Counted from the first letter of the stretch, positions 7,473 to 15,451 are shown. The stretch: DNA of 19,103 nucleotides from Ruminococcaceae bacterium UBA1244 (GCA_002308635.1 DBWG01000087.1:13904-33006), one strand, 5' to 3'. The notes: generated by a model from the letters alone, not told the origin. Translations and numbers: made by a program.

Positions 7473-8264
7473 TCAATATATCACGGGCTTTGCCATTCCG
7501 GATTCCGGAATGACCGACAGCATGAAGTCGATATCCTGCTTCATGCCTCTTGTTTCAAGCTCACAGAGCGAGGCCTGTTTTGCAAGCTCAGGGATGTTGT
7601 TCTCACGGCTGAGATGTGCAAGAAGCAGACGTGTAGTACCTGTTGAAACAAGCTTGACGGCGGTTTCGGCACAGCTTTCGTTTGAAAGATGACCGACATC
7701 CGAAAGGATACGTCTTTTCAGTATGTAAGGATACCCTCCGCACTGGAGCATCCCGACATCGTGGTTGGACTCCAGCACGACAGTATCACAGCCGGTAAGA
7801 GCGTTTATTATCTCGTCAGTAACTATTCCCGTATCGGTGGCAAATGCCGTTTTGCGCCCGTCCTGCGACTCCACACAAAAGCCGTATCCCTCTGAGCAGT
7901 CGTGCGATATCCGGAACGGAAGTACAAAAAAATCATCAAGCTCAATTCCGTCACTGGACAGGGGGATGATATTTATTTTTTCGCTGAGAAGGTTTTTGGC
8001 TTCGAGGGCTGAGACAGTACCGTTTGAAGCATAGACCGGAACTTTATATCTTGCCGCAAAGACCTTCAATGCGTTTATGTGGTCGGAATGTTCATGTGTG
8101 ATAAAGACCGCCCTGATATTTTTCGGATCGGCTCCGAACCGTCCGAGTGCGGCTTCGATTTGCTTTGCATTTCTGCCGCAGTCGATGAGTATTCCCTTTC
8201 CGGCGCTTTCAAGATAATAGCTGTTTCCGGAACTCCCGCTGAAAAGCGGGCATAGCTTCGGCAT
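7473..8264 (-). CDS. walJ: MBL-fold metallo-hydrolase of the YycJ/WalJ family
   Basis: A 263-residue cytoplasmic metallo-beta-lactamase-fold protein. Seen: the N-terminus LCPLFSGSSGNSYYLE typical of YycJ/WalJ; the metal motif THEHSDH at residues 56-62; further possible ligands His121, Asp144 in ATDTG, His192 in GHLSN and His217 in AHLSREN. The family is thought to act on nucleic acid, and in Bacillus walJ sits in the walRK cell-wall regulon; here no walRK genes are present, but murA lies directly upstream and rlmH directly downstream. ATG 8264 has GGAGGG seven nt upstream. No separate promoter fits in the short gap, so expression probably depends on read-through past the hairpin after murA. 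Confidence 0.88.
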   Translation of the reverse strand: MPKLCPLFSGSSGNSYYLESAGKGILIDCGRNAKQIEAALGRFGADPKNIRAVFITHEHSDHINALKVFAARYKVPVYASNGTVSALEAKNLLSEKINIIPLSSDGIELDDFFVLPFRISHDCSEGYGFCVESQDGRKTAFATDTGIVTDEIINALTGCDTVVLESNHDVGMLQCGGYPYILKRRILSDVGHLSNESCAETAVKLVSTGTTRLLLAHLSRENNIPELAKQASLCELETRGMKQDIDFMLSVIPESGMAKPVIY

Positions 8265-8293
8265 TTCTTTCCCTCCATTTTATGTTTTACACC

Positions 8294-8323
8294 AAAAAGC
8301 GCATTCCCGATGTGAGAATGCGC
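8294..8323 (-). terminator. Intrinsic terminator after murA
   Basis: Minus strand, about 10 nt after the murA stop: GCGCATTC pairs with GAATGCGC (perfect 8 bp, 9-nt loop), followed by TTTTT. It lies only 30 nt before walJ, so it may act as a partial terminator that lowers walJ-rlmH expression relative to murA. Confidence 0.85.
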
Positions 8324-8332
8324 CAAAGTTCA

Positions 8333-9613
8333 TTATGCTGTTTTAGCAACGGGGTCGTCAGTATAGATCATGCGGATATCAGCACCGAGCGCCGAGAATT
8401 TTTCGACAACGTCCTCATATCCTCTCTCGATGTGTTCTATATCCTCGATATGTGTAGTGCCGTTTGCAGAAAGTGCAGCGATTATCATGGCTGCTCCCGC
8501 ACGCAAGTCGGTTGCCTTTACAGGTGCGCCCATAAGCTCCTTTACACCTTCGATAACAGCCACCTTGCCGTCAACGGAGATGACCGCACCCATGCGTTTA
8601 AGCTCCTCGATATAGCGGAAACGGTTGTCCCACACAGCTTCGGTAACGATGCTCGTACCCTGTGCTATTGAAAGCAGCGCAGCGATCTGCGGCTGCATAT
8701 CTGTCGGAAATCCGGGATGCGGCATTGTCTTGACATTGCAGCGTTTGAGTTCGCCTGTTCTGCGCACTCTCACCGAGTCCTCATATTCGTCGATCTGTAC
8801 GCCCATTTCCCTGAGCTTTGCGGTTATGGATTCAAGATGCTTGGTGATAACATTCTGGACAAGTACATCACCGCCCGTTGCAGCAGCGGCAGCCATGTAT
8901 GTACCTGCCTCGATCTGATCGGGAATGATGGAATAGGTCGTACCGTTCAGATGCTTTACACCATTGATCTTTATAACGTCGGTGCCTGCGCCCCTTACGT
9001 CAGCTCCCATAGAGTTGAGGAAGTTTGCAAGGTCAACGATGTGGGGTTCCTTTGCGGCATTTTCGATAATTGTTCTGCCCTCTGCCTTTACAGCCGCAAG
9101 CATGATATTTACGGTTGCACCGACAGAAACAACGTCAAGATAGACGTGTCCGCCTGTAAGGTGATCCGCCTTAACATTTATCATACCGCCGGTAACGCTG
9201 TGTTCTGCGCCGAGAACGGCAAAGCCCTTCAGGTGCTGGTCGATAGGTCTTACGCCGAAATCACAGCCTCCGGGAAGTGCCACCTCAGCACAAGAGAACT
9301 TGCCAAGGAGCGCACCGAGCAGATAGCTTGACGCGCGCATACGGCGGACAATATCATAATCCGCAACAGGCTCTCTGATATAGGAAGGGTCGATCTCAAG
9401 CGTGGTCTTGTTTATACGGTTTACTCTTGCACCCATTTCGTGCAGAATATTTGCAATAAGGTTTACATCCATGATATTGGGGATATTTTCGATACGGCAT
9501 ACACCGTCAGAAAGAATAACGGCAGGAATTATCGCAACAGCAGCATTTTTTGCGCCGCTGATACGGACAGTTCCATTGAGTCTGATGCCGCCGTTAATAA
9601 CGATCTGTTTCAA
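8333..9613 (-). CDS. murA: UDP-N-acetylglucosamine 1-carboxyvinyltransferase
   Basis: MurA transfers enolpyruvate from PEP to UDP-GlcNAc, the first committed step of peptidoglycan synthesis, in the cytoplasm. The 426-residue length is typical. Seen: SGAKNAA with the PEP-binding Lys22 and Asn23; the catalytic loop LPGGCDFGVRPID with Cys117, the residue alkylated by fosfomycin in the family; and DLRAGAAM near the C-terminus with the conserved Arg. The loop reads GCDFG where E. coli and many MurAs read GCAIG, a natural variant that keeps the Cys. The start is TTG 9613: AGGAG lies 9 nt upstream and MKQIVINGG matches the family N-terminus. Own promoter at 9788-9816 and a leader of about 170 nt. 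Confidence 0.97.
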   Translation of the reverse strand: MKQIVINGGIRLNGTVRISGAKNAAVAIIPAVILSDGVCRIENIPNIMDVNLIANILHEMGARVNRINKTTLEIDPSYIREPVADYDIVRRMRASSYLLGALLGKFSCAEVALPGGCDFGVRPIDQHLKGFAVLGAEHSVTGGMINVKADHLTGGHVYLDVVSVGATVNIMLAAVKAEGRTIIENAAKEPHIVDLANFLNSMGADVRGAGTDVIKINGVKHLNGTTYSIIPDQIEAGTYMAAAAATGGDVLVQNVITKHLESITAKLREMGVQIDEYEDSVRVRRTGELKRCNVKTMPHPGFPTDMQPQIAALLSIAQGTSIVTEAVWDNRFRYIEELKRMGAVISVDGKVAVIEGVKELMGAPVKATDLRAGAAMIIAALSANGTTHIEDIEHIERGYEDVVEKFSALGADIRMIYTDDPVAKTA

Positions 9614-9706
9614 ATTGCAACACTCCTCAAATGTCGTTTCAAATATATTAGCATATCCGGCAAGTGAGCCGGAAGATCATTCAACGAGCCGTTTTGCTCT
9701 TATTGA

Positions 9707-9749
9707 CAAAAAAGCAAAACTGTTTTTGGCTGTCCTGCACTAAAAACAG
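9707..9749 (-). terminator. Terminator-like hairpin in the murA leader
   Basis: Minus strand: CTGTTTTT (9749-9742) pairs perfectly with AAAAACAG (9727-9720), followed by TTTTGCTTTTTT. A competing hairpin is GCTGT with ACAGC inside the same region. It lies downstream of the murA promoter, so it could stop transcription before murA; it could also serve as a terminator for read-through from the aminopeptidase gene. Confidence 0.4.
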
Positions 9750-9766
9750 CTTCCGAAAAAGCGCAA
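9740..9766 (-). other. Possible leader peptide upstream of murA
   Basis: A short frame TTG CGC TTT TTC GGA AGC TGT, then TTT and TAG, would encode MRFFGSCF. It follows AAGGAGAGG by 7 nt at the very 5' end of the predicted murA transcript. Its last codons and stop cover the left arm of the terminator-like hairpin at 9742-9749, so a ribosome reaching the stop would prevent that hairpin. Eight codons may be chance; no homologue is known to me. Confidence 0.25.
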
Positions 9767-9787
9767 AAATACGCCTCTCCTTGTGTT

Positions 9788-9816
9788 ATGATAATACAAA
9801 GCAGTCGGATTGTCAA
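9788..9816 (-). promoter_or_regulatory. Sigma-A promoter of murA
   Basis: Minus strand: TTGACA at 9816-9811, 17-nt spacer, TATCAT at 9793-9788. Predicted start near 9782, about 170 nt before the murA start. A CCGGC/GCCGG hairpin also lies in the leader near 9656-9672. The remaining 9817-9916 stretch up to the aminopeptidase stop is AT-rich and holds no gene or clear terminator. Confidence 0.82.
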
Positions 9817-9916
9817 TAATATTTCTGTTTTGTAACTGTATTGTTACTTAAAATAAGGATTTTGCATAATATTGAAATCACAGCAGTAACTCTTTTTTGT
9901 TATATCGTTCCTTACT

Positions 9917-11329
9917 TTAATCATTATAGAAGGCAAGCAGCGCCCTGTAGGTCTCATAAACGTCGATCTTTGAGACTATTTCAAAGGGTGCGTGCATTGA
10001 AAGCACCGGAACTCCGAGGTCTACGACATCAGCATTCAGGTTTGCAACGAACTTTGCGATAGTTCCGCCGCCTCCGCCGTCTACCTTTCCAAGCTCGCCG
10101 GTCTGCCAGAGGACGTTGTTGTCGTCAAGTATCCTTCTGATCTTTGCCATGAACTCGGCAGTTGCGTCTGAGGTGCTGTACTTTCCGCCGCTTCCTGTGT
10201 ATTTTGTGATAACTGCGCCGTTATTGATATAGCTGCTGTTATTGCTCTCAAAGGCAGAAGCATAATTCGGGTCGAAGGCTGCGTTTACATCGGCTGAAAG
10301 ACAGGTAGATTTTGCCATAACGTGGCGAAGCTCCATACCGTCGGCTCTTGCAAGGTCGGCAATAAAATCAGCCATATATGTTGACTTCATTCCTGTTGCG
10401 CCGTCGCTGCCGATCTCCTCACGGTCGGTAAGAACGGTGATAACAGTGGACTCCGGAATTTTTGTATCAAAGGCAGCCATTATTGCAGGATATGCACATA
10501 CCTTATCGTCATGTCCGTATGCGCCGATCATGCTCCTGTCAAAGCCAACATGTCTTGCTTTTCCGGCAGGTACCATCGTCAGCTCTGCGGATACAAAATC
10601 CGCCTCTGTAAAGCCGTATTTTTCATAGAGCAGGTTCATTATGTTCAGCTTTACGGATTCGCTCTCATTGTCTCTGCGGAACGGTCTGCTGCCGATAAGG
10701 ACATTAAGGTCCTCTCCCGTGAATGCCTTTGTCATGGTCTTGGACATCTGGTCAACGGCAAGGTGCGGAAGAAGATCCGTAACAACAAAGCACGGGTCGT
10801 TTTCATCATCGCCGACATAAACATCAATGACCTTTCCGTCCTTCAGGGCGACAACACCATGAAGCGCAAGAGGCACTGTCGGCCACTGGTATTTTTTGAT
10901 ACCGCCGTAATAGTGGGTCTTGAACAGGGCAAGGTTGCTGCTTTCATAAAGAGGATTGGGCTTGAGGTCAAGACGGGGCGAGTCAATATGTGCTATGCCG
11001 AGACGGACACCGTTTTTTGTGCCGGTGTTTCCGATAACGGCAAACATAACTGCCTTGTTCCTGTTGTTGACATATACCCTGTCGCCGGGAACATACACCG
11101 CTGAGGGATCATACTTTGTAAAGCCTCTCGCCTTTGCAGCTGTCACTGCACAGTCAACAGCCTCTCTTTCGGTTTTTGCATTGTCCAGAAAGTTCATATA
11201 ACCGATACAGAACTCATCAGCCTTTTCGATCTCCGATCTGTCAAGAGTCTTTGCTCCGCTCTCGTTTTTGATGAGAAGCTTTTCTTTGAGAAGCTCTGCT
11301 GCGGTCTTTTCCTTCTTTTCTTCTGACAT
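9917..11329 (-). CDS. M18-family zinc aminopeptidase
   Basis: A 470-residue cytoplasmic metallo-aminopeptidase of the M18 (aspartyl aminopeptidase / yeast aminopeptidase I) family that removes N-terminal residues from peptides with two bound metal ions. Seen: AHIDSPRLDLKP with His114; GHDDK near 272-276 with the bridging Asp; DREEIGSDGATG with the catalytic and metal Glu pair at 304-305; SADVNAAF with Asp347; GGGGG near 418-422; and SMHAPFEIVSKID with His446. Length matches bacterial M18 proteins. The frame is open 53 codons upstream, but that part runs into the transglycosylase gene, while ATG 11329 has AGGA 8 nt upstream and a natural start, MSEEKKEK. It lies 46 nt after the transglycosylase and is the last gene of the prfA run; no terminator is evident. 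Confidence 0.94.
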   Translation of the reverse strand: MSEEKKEKTAAELLKEKLLIKNESGAKTLDRSEIEKADEFCIGYMNFLDNAKTEREAVDCAVTAAKARGFTKYDPSAVYVPGDRVYVNNRNKAVMFAVIGNTGTKNGVRLGIAHIDSPRLDLKPNPLYESSNLALFKTHYYGGIKKYQWPTVPLALHGVVALKDGKVIDVYVGDDENDPCFVVTDLLPHLAVDQMSKTMTKAFTGEDLNVLIGSRPFRRDNESESVKLNIMNLLYEKYGFTEADFVSAELTMVPAGKARHVGFDRSMIGAYGHDDKVCAYPAIMAAFDTKIPESTVITVLTDREEIGSDGATGMKSTYMADFIADLARADGMELRHVMAKSTCLSADVNAAFDPNYASAFESNNSSYINNGAVITKYTGSGGKYSTSDATAEFMAKIRRILDDNNVLWQTGELGKVDGGGGGTIAKFVANLNADVVDLGVPVLSMHAPFEIVSKIDVYETYRALLAFYND

Positions 11330-11375
11330 GGTAGTTTTCCTTCTTTCGTATGGTTTATTTATCTTTTTCCGATTT

Positions 11376-11966
11376 TTAATCGTCGTCTTTAAAGTACAGT
11401 TCGATATAAACGCTCTTGTTTCGTGCCACCTTTTTGCGGTAGTTATCCGTTTCTCCGAAAGGAACAGCCTTGAGTGTCTTTCCGTCATCGGAGTATTCCG
11501 GATCTTTCAGCCATTCGTCAACATTTCCCACACCGCCGTTATAGGCGCAGAGTGCGGTATCTTCTACTCCGTATTTTTCAAGAAGTATCGACAAAAGCTG
11601 TGTGCCGTATTCAATATTTATCTTCGGGTCATACAGGTCTTCCGTCTTGTGAGAATCGTCCTTTACATAATATGAATTGAGCCATGTGAAGGTGTCTGGC
11701 ATTATCTGCATAAGCCCCATTGCACCTGCAACGGACTTTGCAGCGGGATCGAAATTGCTCTCGGTCTTTATCACCGCATAGATAAGCGCTTTTTCTACAT
11801 TATATTTTTCGGAAGCGGCGTTGACCTCAGACTCATATTTCAGCGGGAATGTATCATGTGTCAGCTTTTCTTTTGCAGCAAGCAGGACATAAGCTCCTGC
11901 AATTATCACTGCAAAAACGATTGCCATACATATCACCGTTTTTACATTTATCCTTCCCTTTTTCAT
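11376..11966 (-). CDS. Membrane-anchored lytic transglycosylase (SLT domain)
   Basis: A 196-residue protein that would cleave the MurNAc-GlcNAc bond of peptidoglycan outside the membrane, forming 1,6-anhydro ends. It has one N-terminal hydrophobic segment at about residues 9-31 without a clear cleavage site, so it is probably an anchor. The SLT catalytic domain fills the rest: IKTESNFDP with catalytic Glu69, AMGLMQIMPDTF, then NIEYGTQLL, and AYNGGVGNV, followed by ETDNYRKKV. Its ATG is one nt after the coaE TAA (TAAGATG), with AGAGGTG inside the end of coaE, so translation is coupled. The coaE-transglycosylase pairing is common in Clostridia and fits cell-wall turnover during growth. Confidence 0.93.
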   Translation of the reverse strand: MKKGRINVKTVICMAIVFAVIIAGAYVLLAAKEKLTHDTFPLKYESEVNAASEKYNVEKALIYAVIKTESNFDPAAKSVAGAMGLMQIMPDTFTWLNSYYVKDDSHKTEDLYDPKINIEYGTQLLSILLEKYGVEDTALCAYNGGVGNVDEWLKDPEYSDDGKTLKAVPFGETDNYRKKVARNKSVYIELYFKDDD

Positions 11967-11967
11967 C

Positions 11968-12573
11968 TTACACCTCTTTTTTTATTCTTTCCAGAACATC
12001 GGCGGTCTGTCTGCGGACATCTTCAAGCGGCACTGAACCGTCAATGACAAAATCAGCCCTTCCGGTATAATATTCTGTCTCATGCTGTGCATCCATACGG
12101 AGCCTTGCTTCCTCTGGCGAAAGACCGTCACGCCTGATTATCCTTTCAAGCCTGAGCTTCTCCGGAGCTGTAACGGCGATCACCGCATCGCACAGCCTGT
12201 CGCCTCCGCTTTCAAAAAGCAGCGGCGCATCAAACACTATCGGACAGCAGGTATTTTTCCTGTATGCTCCAATATATTCCTCTGTTCTGCGGATTATCCA
12301 CGGATGAGTAGTACCGTCAAGAAGTTTTTTGTTTTCCGGAGAAGAAAACGCCCTCTGTGCAAGAAGTCTCCTGCGGCAGCAGCCGTCCTCGTCTATTATA
12401 TCACATCCAAAAAGTTCTGCAAGCCTTTTAAGGCAATCCGAGTTTTTTGAAAGCGCTTCTCTTGCGACCTGATCGGCACTGATGACCGCACAGCCCATTT
12501 CAGCGAGAAATTCCGACACCGTGCTTTTTCCTGCGCCGGTCTGTCCGGTAAGTCCTATAACGATGTTATCCAA
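11968..12573 (-). CDS. coaE: Dephospho-CoA kinase
   Basis: CoaE phosphorylates the 3' hydroxyl of dephospho-CoA with ATP, the last step of coenzyme A synthesis. The 201-residue cytoplasmic protein shows the P-loop GQTGAGKST at residues 10-18, ISADQVAREAL at 31-41 with the substrate-binding Asp34, and IVFDAPLLFESGGDRLCDAV in the middle, a diagnostic CoaE block. The start is TTG 12573: it follows AGGTGAT by 5 nt and gives the family N-terminus MDNIVIGLTGQ. The TTG lies inside the end of sua5 (TTGGATAA holds both start and stop), an 8-nt overlap, so the two genes are coupled. Confidence 0.96.
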   Translation of the reverse strand: MDNIVIGLTGQTGAGKSTVSEFLAEMGCAVISADQVAREALSKNSDCLKRLAELFGCDIIDEDGCCRRRLLAQRAFSSPENKKLLDGTTHPWIIRRTEEYIGAYRKNTCCPIVFDAPLLFESGGDRLCDAVIAVTAPEKLRLERIIRRDGLSPEEARLRMDAQHETEYYTGRADFVIDGSVPLEDVRRQTADVLERIKKEV

Positions 12574-13576
12574 GCTCTATCACCTCAAAGCCTGCCGCCC
12601 TGATAAGGCGGTTATAAACTGCAAGACCAACGCCTTCCGTGTCGGGACAGTGTGCATAGACCGTTTCAAAGCCTCTTTCGTCGGCCTCACGCAGGGATGA
12701 AAACAGGCTCCTTGCCTGCTCGTCATAGTCGTTTTCTCTTCCGGCACATATATAAGGCAGTGAAAGCTTGTCCTTGTCCTCCTCATAGCAGAGAACAGCC
12801 GTTTTTCCGTCATTGCGCATATTCACAAAGCTCAGAAAATCTTCTTCTGTACCTTTTATCAGCACCACATTTGCCTTCGGAGAATAATGCTTGTATTTCA
12901 TTCCGGGGCTTGATGCCTTCTGACCATCAGCAAGCGGGTTCATCACGGCGCTGTCAAGCACCACTTCGCCGATGACCTCACGGAGCTGTTCGAGTGTGAC
13001 TCCGCCAGGTCTGAGAAGTCTCGGCGGATCCGACGCAAGTGTAATAACAGTCGATTCAACTCCGACAGAACACTCTCCGCCGTCTATGACCGCATCTATC
13101 CTGCCGTTCATGTCGTCCATAACGTGGCGCACATCAGTCGGGCTGGGACTGCCGGAAAGATTTGCAGAGGGTGCTGCCAGCGGTGAAGACAGCCTTATAA
13201 GCTCCTGTGCGGCAGGATGTGACGGAAAACGTACAGCCACCGTATCAAGACCGGCACTGACCTCAACGGGTATTATATCCGATTTCGGCAGTATTATCGT
13301 CAGAGGTCCCGGCCAGAATTTTTCCGCAAGCAGACGTGCCTTTTCGGGAAACTCCCTGACAAGAGGATATATCTGTGAGATATCCGCAATATGGACGATC
13401 AGCGGATTGTCCATAGGCCGTCCCTTGGCTTCAAATATCTTTGCAACAGCCCTTCCGTTAAGTGCATCAGCCGCAAGTCCATAGACGGTTTCCGTCGGCA
13501 TCGCAACAAGACCGCCGTTTTTTATTATTTCGGCAGCCCTGCTTATCTCATTAGTATCAAGCAGCAGTGTTTCCAT
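12566..13576 (-). CDS. sua5: L-threonylcarbamoyladenylate synthase, Sua5 form
   Basis: This enzyme makes threonylcarbamoyl-AMP from threonine, bicarbonate and ATP, the first step of t6A37 modification in tRNAs that read ANN codons. The 336-residue protein is the long Sua5 type: a YrdC/TsaC catalytic domain at about 1-205, with MPTETVYGLAADA, KGRPMDNPLIVHI, FWPGPLTIIL and APSANLSGSPSPT, then the linker SPGMKYKHYSPK and the Sua5 C-terminal domain. ATG 13576 overlaps the upstream stop by one nt (TAATG). Grouping with prfA and coaE is consistent with a translation and growth operon. TsaB, TsaD and TsaE are not in the window. Confidence 0.96.
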   Translation of the reverse strand: METLLLDTNEISRAAEIIKNGGLVAMPTETVYGLAADALNGRAVAKIFEAKGRPMDNPLIVHIADISQIYPLVREFPEKARLLAEKFWPGPLTIILPKSDIIPVEVSAGLDTVAVRFPSHPAAQELIRLSSPLAAPSANLSGSPSPTDVRHVMDDMNGRIDAVIDGGECSVGVESTVITLASDPPRLLRPGGVTLEQLREVIGEVVLDSAVMNPLADGQKASSPGMKYKHYSPKANVVLIKGTEEDFLSFVNMRNDGKTAVLCYEEDKDKLSLPYICAGRENDYDEQARSLFSSLREADERGFETVYAHCPDTEGVGLAVYNRLIRAAGFEVIELG

Positions 13577-14415
13577 TATTTCTTATCTTCCTTTTGTTCT
13601 TCTTCCTTATTTTTTTCAGCCTGTTCCTGTTCCGGCGTGACCATCGTCAGCGGGTCATTTACGCTCCCCTTGTATTCCTCAGTCTCTACGAGTGCCTTTG
13701 GCTCTTCGGGGACTTTTCTGATCTTGCGGTACAGGCATATCACATGGTATGCGATCTTATCGGCAGGCTTGGTCAGCATAAGGAAAGCAAGCAGGAGACA
13801 TATCCCGCCAAAGATGAACGGTATTATTATCTGAACCTTGCTGTATGGCTCTCCGCTGTCAAACCCGCATATATAGCACATCGTCACCCTGTCTATACCG
13901 TCTCTGAGCTTCCAGTCTTTCTGCTTCTCCTCGGGAATATGCGAATCCGTGAACTCCATAACATCCGAATTCAGCAGCTCGGATTTGAGAGTATAGCCCT
14001 TGAACTCAAAATAATAGGGACTGCCTGTCTCTCCGCTCATCATGTTTTTCATACCGATGAACATTTCTTCGGTGTATTCACTGTCAGCCGTCACAAAAAG
14101 TATGCGGTCATTCGGGGTATGGACCGCAAGATAACCGACATCGCCGCCTACTGCCTCGTCGTACATTGTAAAGAAGTCCACCACGTCCTCTTTATAGATG
14201 ATTCCCTTTACATCCTCGCCTTCTAAGAGGAAATCATAATCCGAAGGCGTTATCATCATGTGCTGATTTTCAAGATATTTATTATACTCCGGTTTCCGTG
14301 CCCCGTCAATAAACAGGAATATACTGATTACAAATAGTCCTATGGCAATATACACCCTCGGCACAAAGGCGTTTTTTCGTGATATTATCCCTTTCTGATC
14401 GGATCCCTGTTTCAT
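13576..14415 (-). CDS. Membrane protein of unknown function, second of a related pair
   Basis: A 279-residue protein I cannot place in a named family. It has a transmembrane segment at about 20-37, an outside domain at about 38-194, a second transmembrane segment at about 195-214, and a charged tail ending in a Glu/Lys-rich stretch. The outside domain shares a pattern with the gene just upstream: EDVKG at 67-71, KEDVVDFF at 75-82, GYLAVHTPNDRILFV at 94-108 and YFEFKG at 135-140. Cys180 and Cys183 lie before the second membrane segment. ATG 14415 has AAAGGA about 9 nt upstream, overlapping the upstream stop codon; the gap is 14 nt. Co-translated with sua5. I infer a partner of its neighbour in a membrane complex, no more. 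Confidence 0.85.
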   Translation of the reverse strand: MKQGSDQKGIISRKNAFVPRVYIAIGLFVISIFLFIDGARKPEYNKYLENQHMMITPSDYDFLLEGEDVKGIIYKEDVVDFFTMYDEAVGGDVGYLAVHTPNDRILFVTADSEYTEEMFIGMKNMMSGETGSPYYFEFKGYTLKSELLNSDVMEFTDSHIPEEKQKDWKLRDGIDRVTMCYICGFDSGEPYSKVQIIIPFIFGGICLLLAFLMLTKPADKIAYHVICLYRKIRKVPEEPKALVETEEYKGSVNDPLTMVTPEQEQAEKNKEEEQKEDKK

Positions 14416-14429
14416 GGTTTATTGTCCTT

Positions 14430-15416
14430 TCAGTATTTTCTTATTTCATTTCCTTCGCTGTCAACGGCTCTGGTACTGTTTTCATCTATGAAGAAATTCC
14501 CGTCATCGTTCACCCCGCCCGAATAAAAATCTATCGGGCTGCCGTCAGAGAAGGTAGGTTCCTTAGGCTCATATTTTATACTTCCGCTGCCGTTCATTTT
14601 TTTTGTAAAGTGAAACTCCGCAGCAGCCTCGGCATCCTCGGTTTTGCCGCCTGTATTATGAACGGCATCATGTTCCGTGTTCACATAGAAAGAGTCGGAA
14701 TCCTCATCACTGCCGACATAGTTCTCACTGTTCGGGTCAAAAAGATCCTCTTTTCTGATCTTCAGCTCCGGTTCGATCTTTCCTTTGTTAACGAGGATGC
14801 CGTAAATGAAGTTGTTCACGAACTTCCAGAGCAGAAGCACTATCAGCCCAAAGATAAAGAGCATGCCTATAACAGCCATGATGAAGTAAGTATTGTCCTC
14901 ATCGCTGCTGGCTTCATTCATTTTTATCATTATGCCGGAAATATCGTTTGCAGTTACTGCTCGTTCTGACAGCGTTTTGCCGCCGGAACGGATCGAGTTC
15001 AAGACCTTCATCTTATTTTTATCAGACAGATTCTGCGCCTTGCCCTTGAAGCTGAAAGAGCCTATATCGCCTTCCTGCAGCTTTCCGATGTTTTCATAGT
15101 TTCCCGAAAGCTCTTCTCCCTGCTCTGCGCTAAGCACAAAAAATTTGCCGCTGCTGTCAGAAACCGCAATAAGCCTTTGGACTATGCCTTTTTCAGCCAA
15201 GTTGAGATATGCGAAAACATCTTCGCTTGAAACAGATCCTTTTACTTCGTCTCCTGCTGAAATGCTGCTGTAGTCGTCAATATCGACCGATTTGTATTCC
15301 TTTGAATTGTATTTTACGAGAGTGACTAAATAATATATCTGAAAAGCAAGTATGATGCCGAGTATCATGGCCGTGATGACCTTGAGCTTTATAAATTTCT
15401 GTCTTCTGTACTTCAA
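14430..15416 (-). CDS. Membrane protein of unknown function, first of a related pair
   Basis: A 328-residue protein without a family I recognise. Layout: basic N-terminus, transmembrane segment at about 13-33, outside domain at about 34-176, transmembrane segment at about 177-197, then an acidic, probably disordered cytoplasmic tail of some 130 residues rich in Asp, Glu, Ser and Gly. The outside domain carries DEVKG at 56-60, SEDVFAYL at 64-71, RLIAVSDSSGKFFVL at 81-95 and SFSFKG at 120-125, matching its downstream neighbour in order and spacing. The start is TTG 15416: GGAGGTG lies 8 nt upstream and a stop codon precedes the TTG in frame. It begins 35 nt after prfA. If the outside domain binds a ligand or wall component, the long tail could signal inward; this is speculation. 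Confidence 0.83.
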   Translation of the reverse strand: MKYRRQKFIKLKVITAMILGIILAFQIYYLVTLVKYNSKEYKSVDIDDYSSISAGDEVKGSVSSEDVFAYLNLAEKGIVQRLIAVSDSSGKFFVLSAEQGEELSGNYENIGKLQEGDIGSFSFKGKAQNLSDKNKMKVLNSIRSGGKTLSERAVTANDISGIMIKMNEASSDEDNTYFIMAVIGMLFIFGLIVLLLWKFVNNFIYGILVNKGKIEPELKIRKEDLFDPNSENYVGSDEDSDSFYVNTEHDAVHNTGGKTEDAEAAAEFHFTKKMNGSGSIKYEPKEPTFSDGSPIDFYSGGVNDDGNFFIDENSTRAVDSEGNEIRKY

Positions 15417-15451
15417 CCCTTATGCACCTCCATTGTCAATGAGCGGAACGA

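Noticed and set aside
8717..9331. Plus-strand frame of 204 codons
   Set aside because: It is antisense to murA, whose minus-strand translation is clearly conserved; no ribosome site or recognisable domain.
9832..9847. GTAAC/GTTAC hairpin after the aminopeptidase gene
   Set aside because: Only 5 bp and no T tract on the minus strand, so not supportable as a terminator.
11330..11488. 53-codon N-terminal extension of the M18 aminopeptidase
   Set aside because: It overlaps the end of the transglycosylase gene, has no ribosome site, and the family N-terminus begins after it.
14379..14969. Plus-strand frame of 196 codons with hydrophobic stretches
   Set aside because: Antisense to the 328-residue membrane protein gene. 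That gene has a strong ribosome site, operon spacing and a matching paralogue next door, so the minus-strand reading is preferred.
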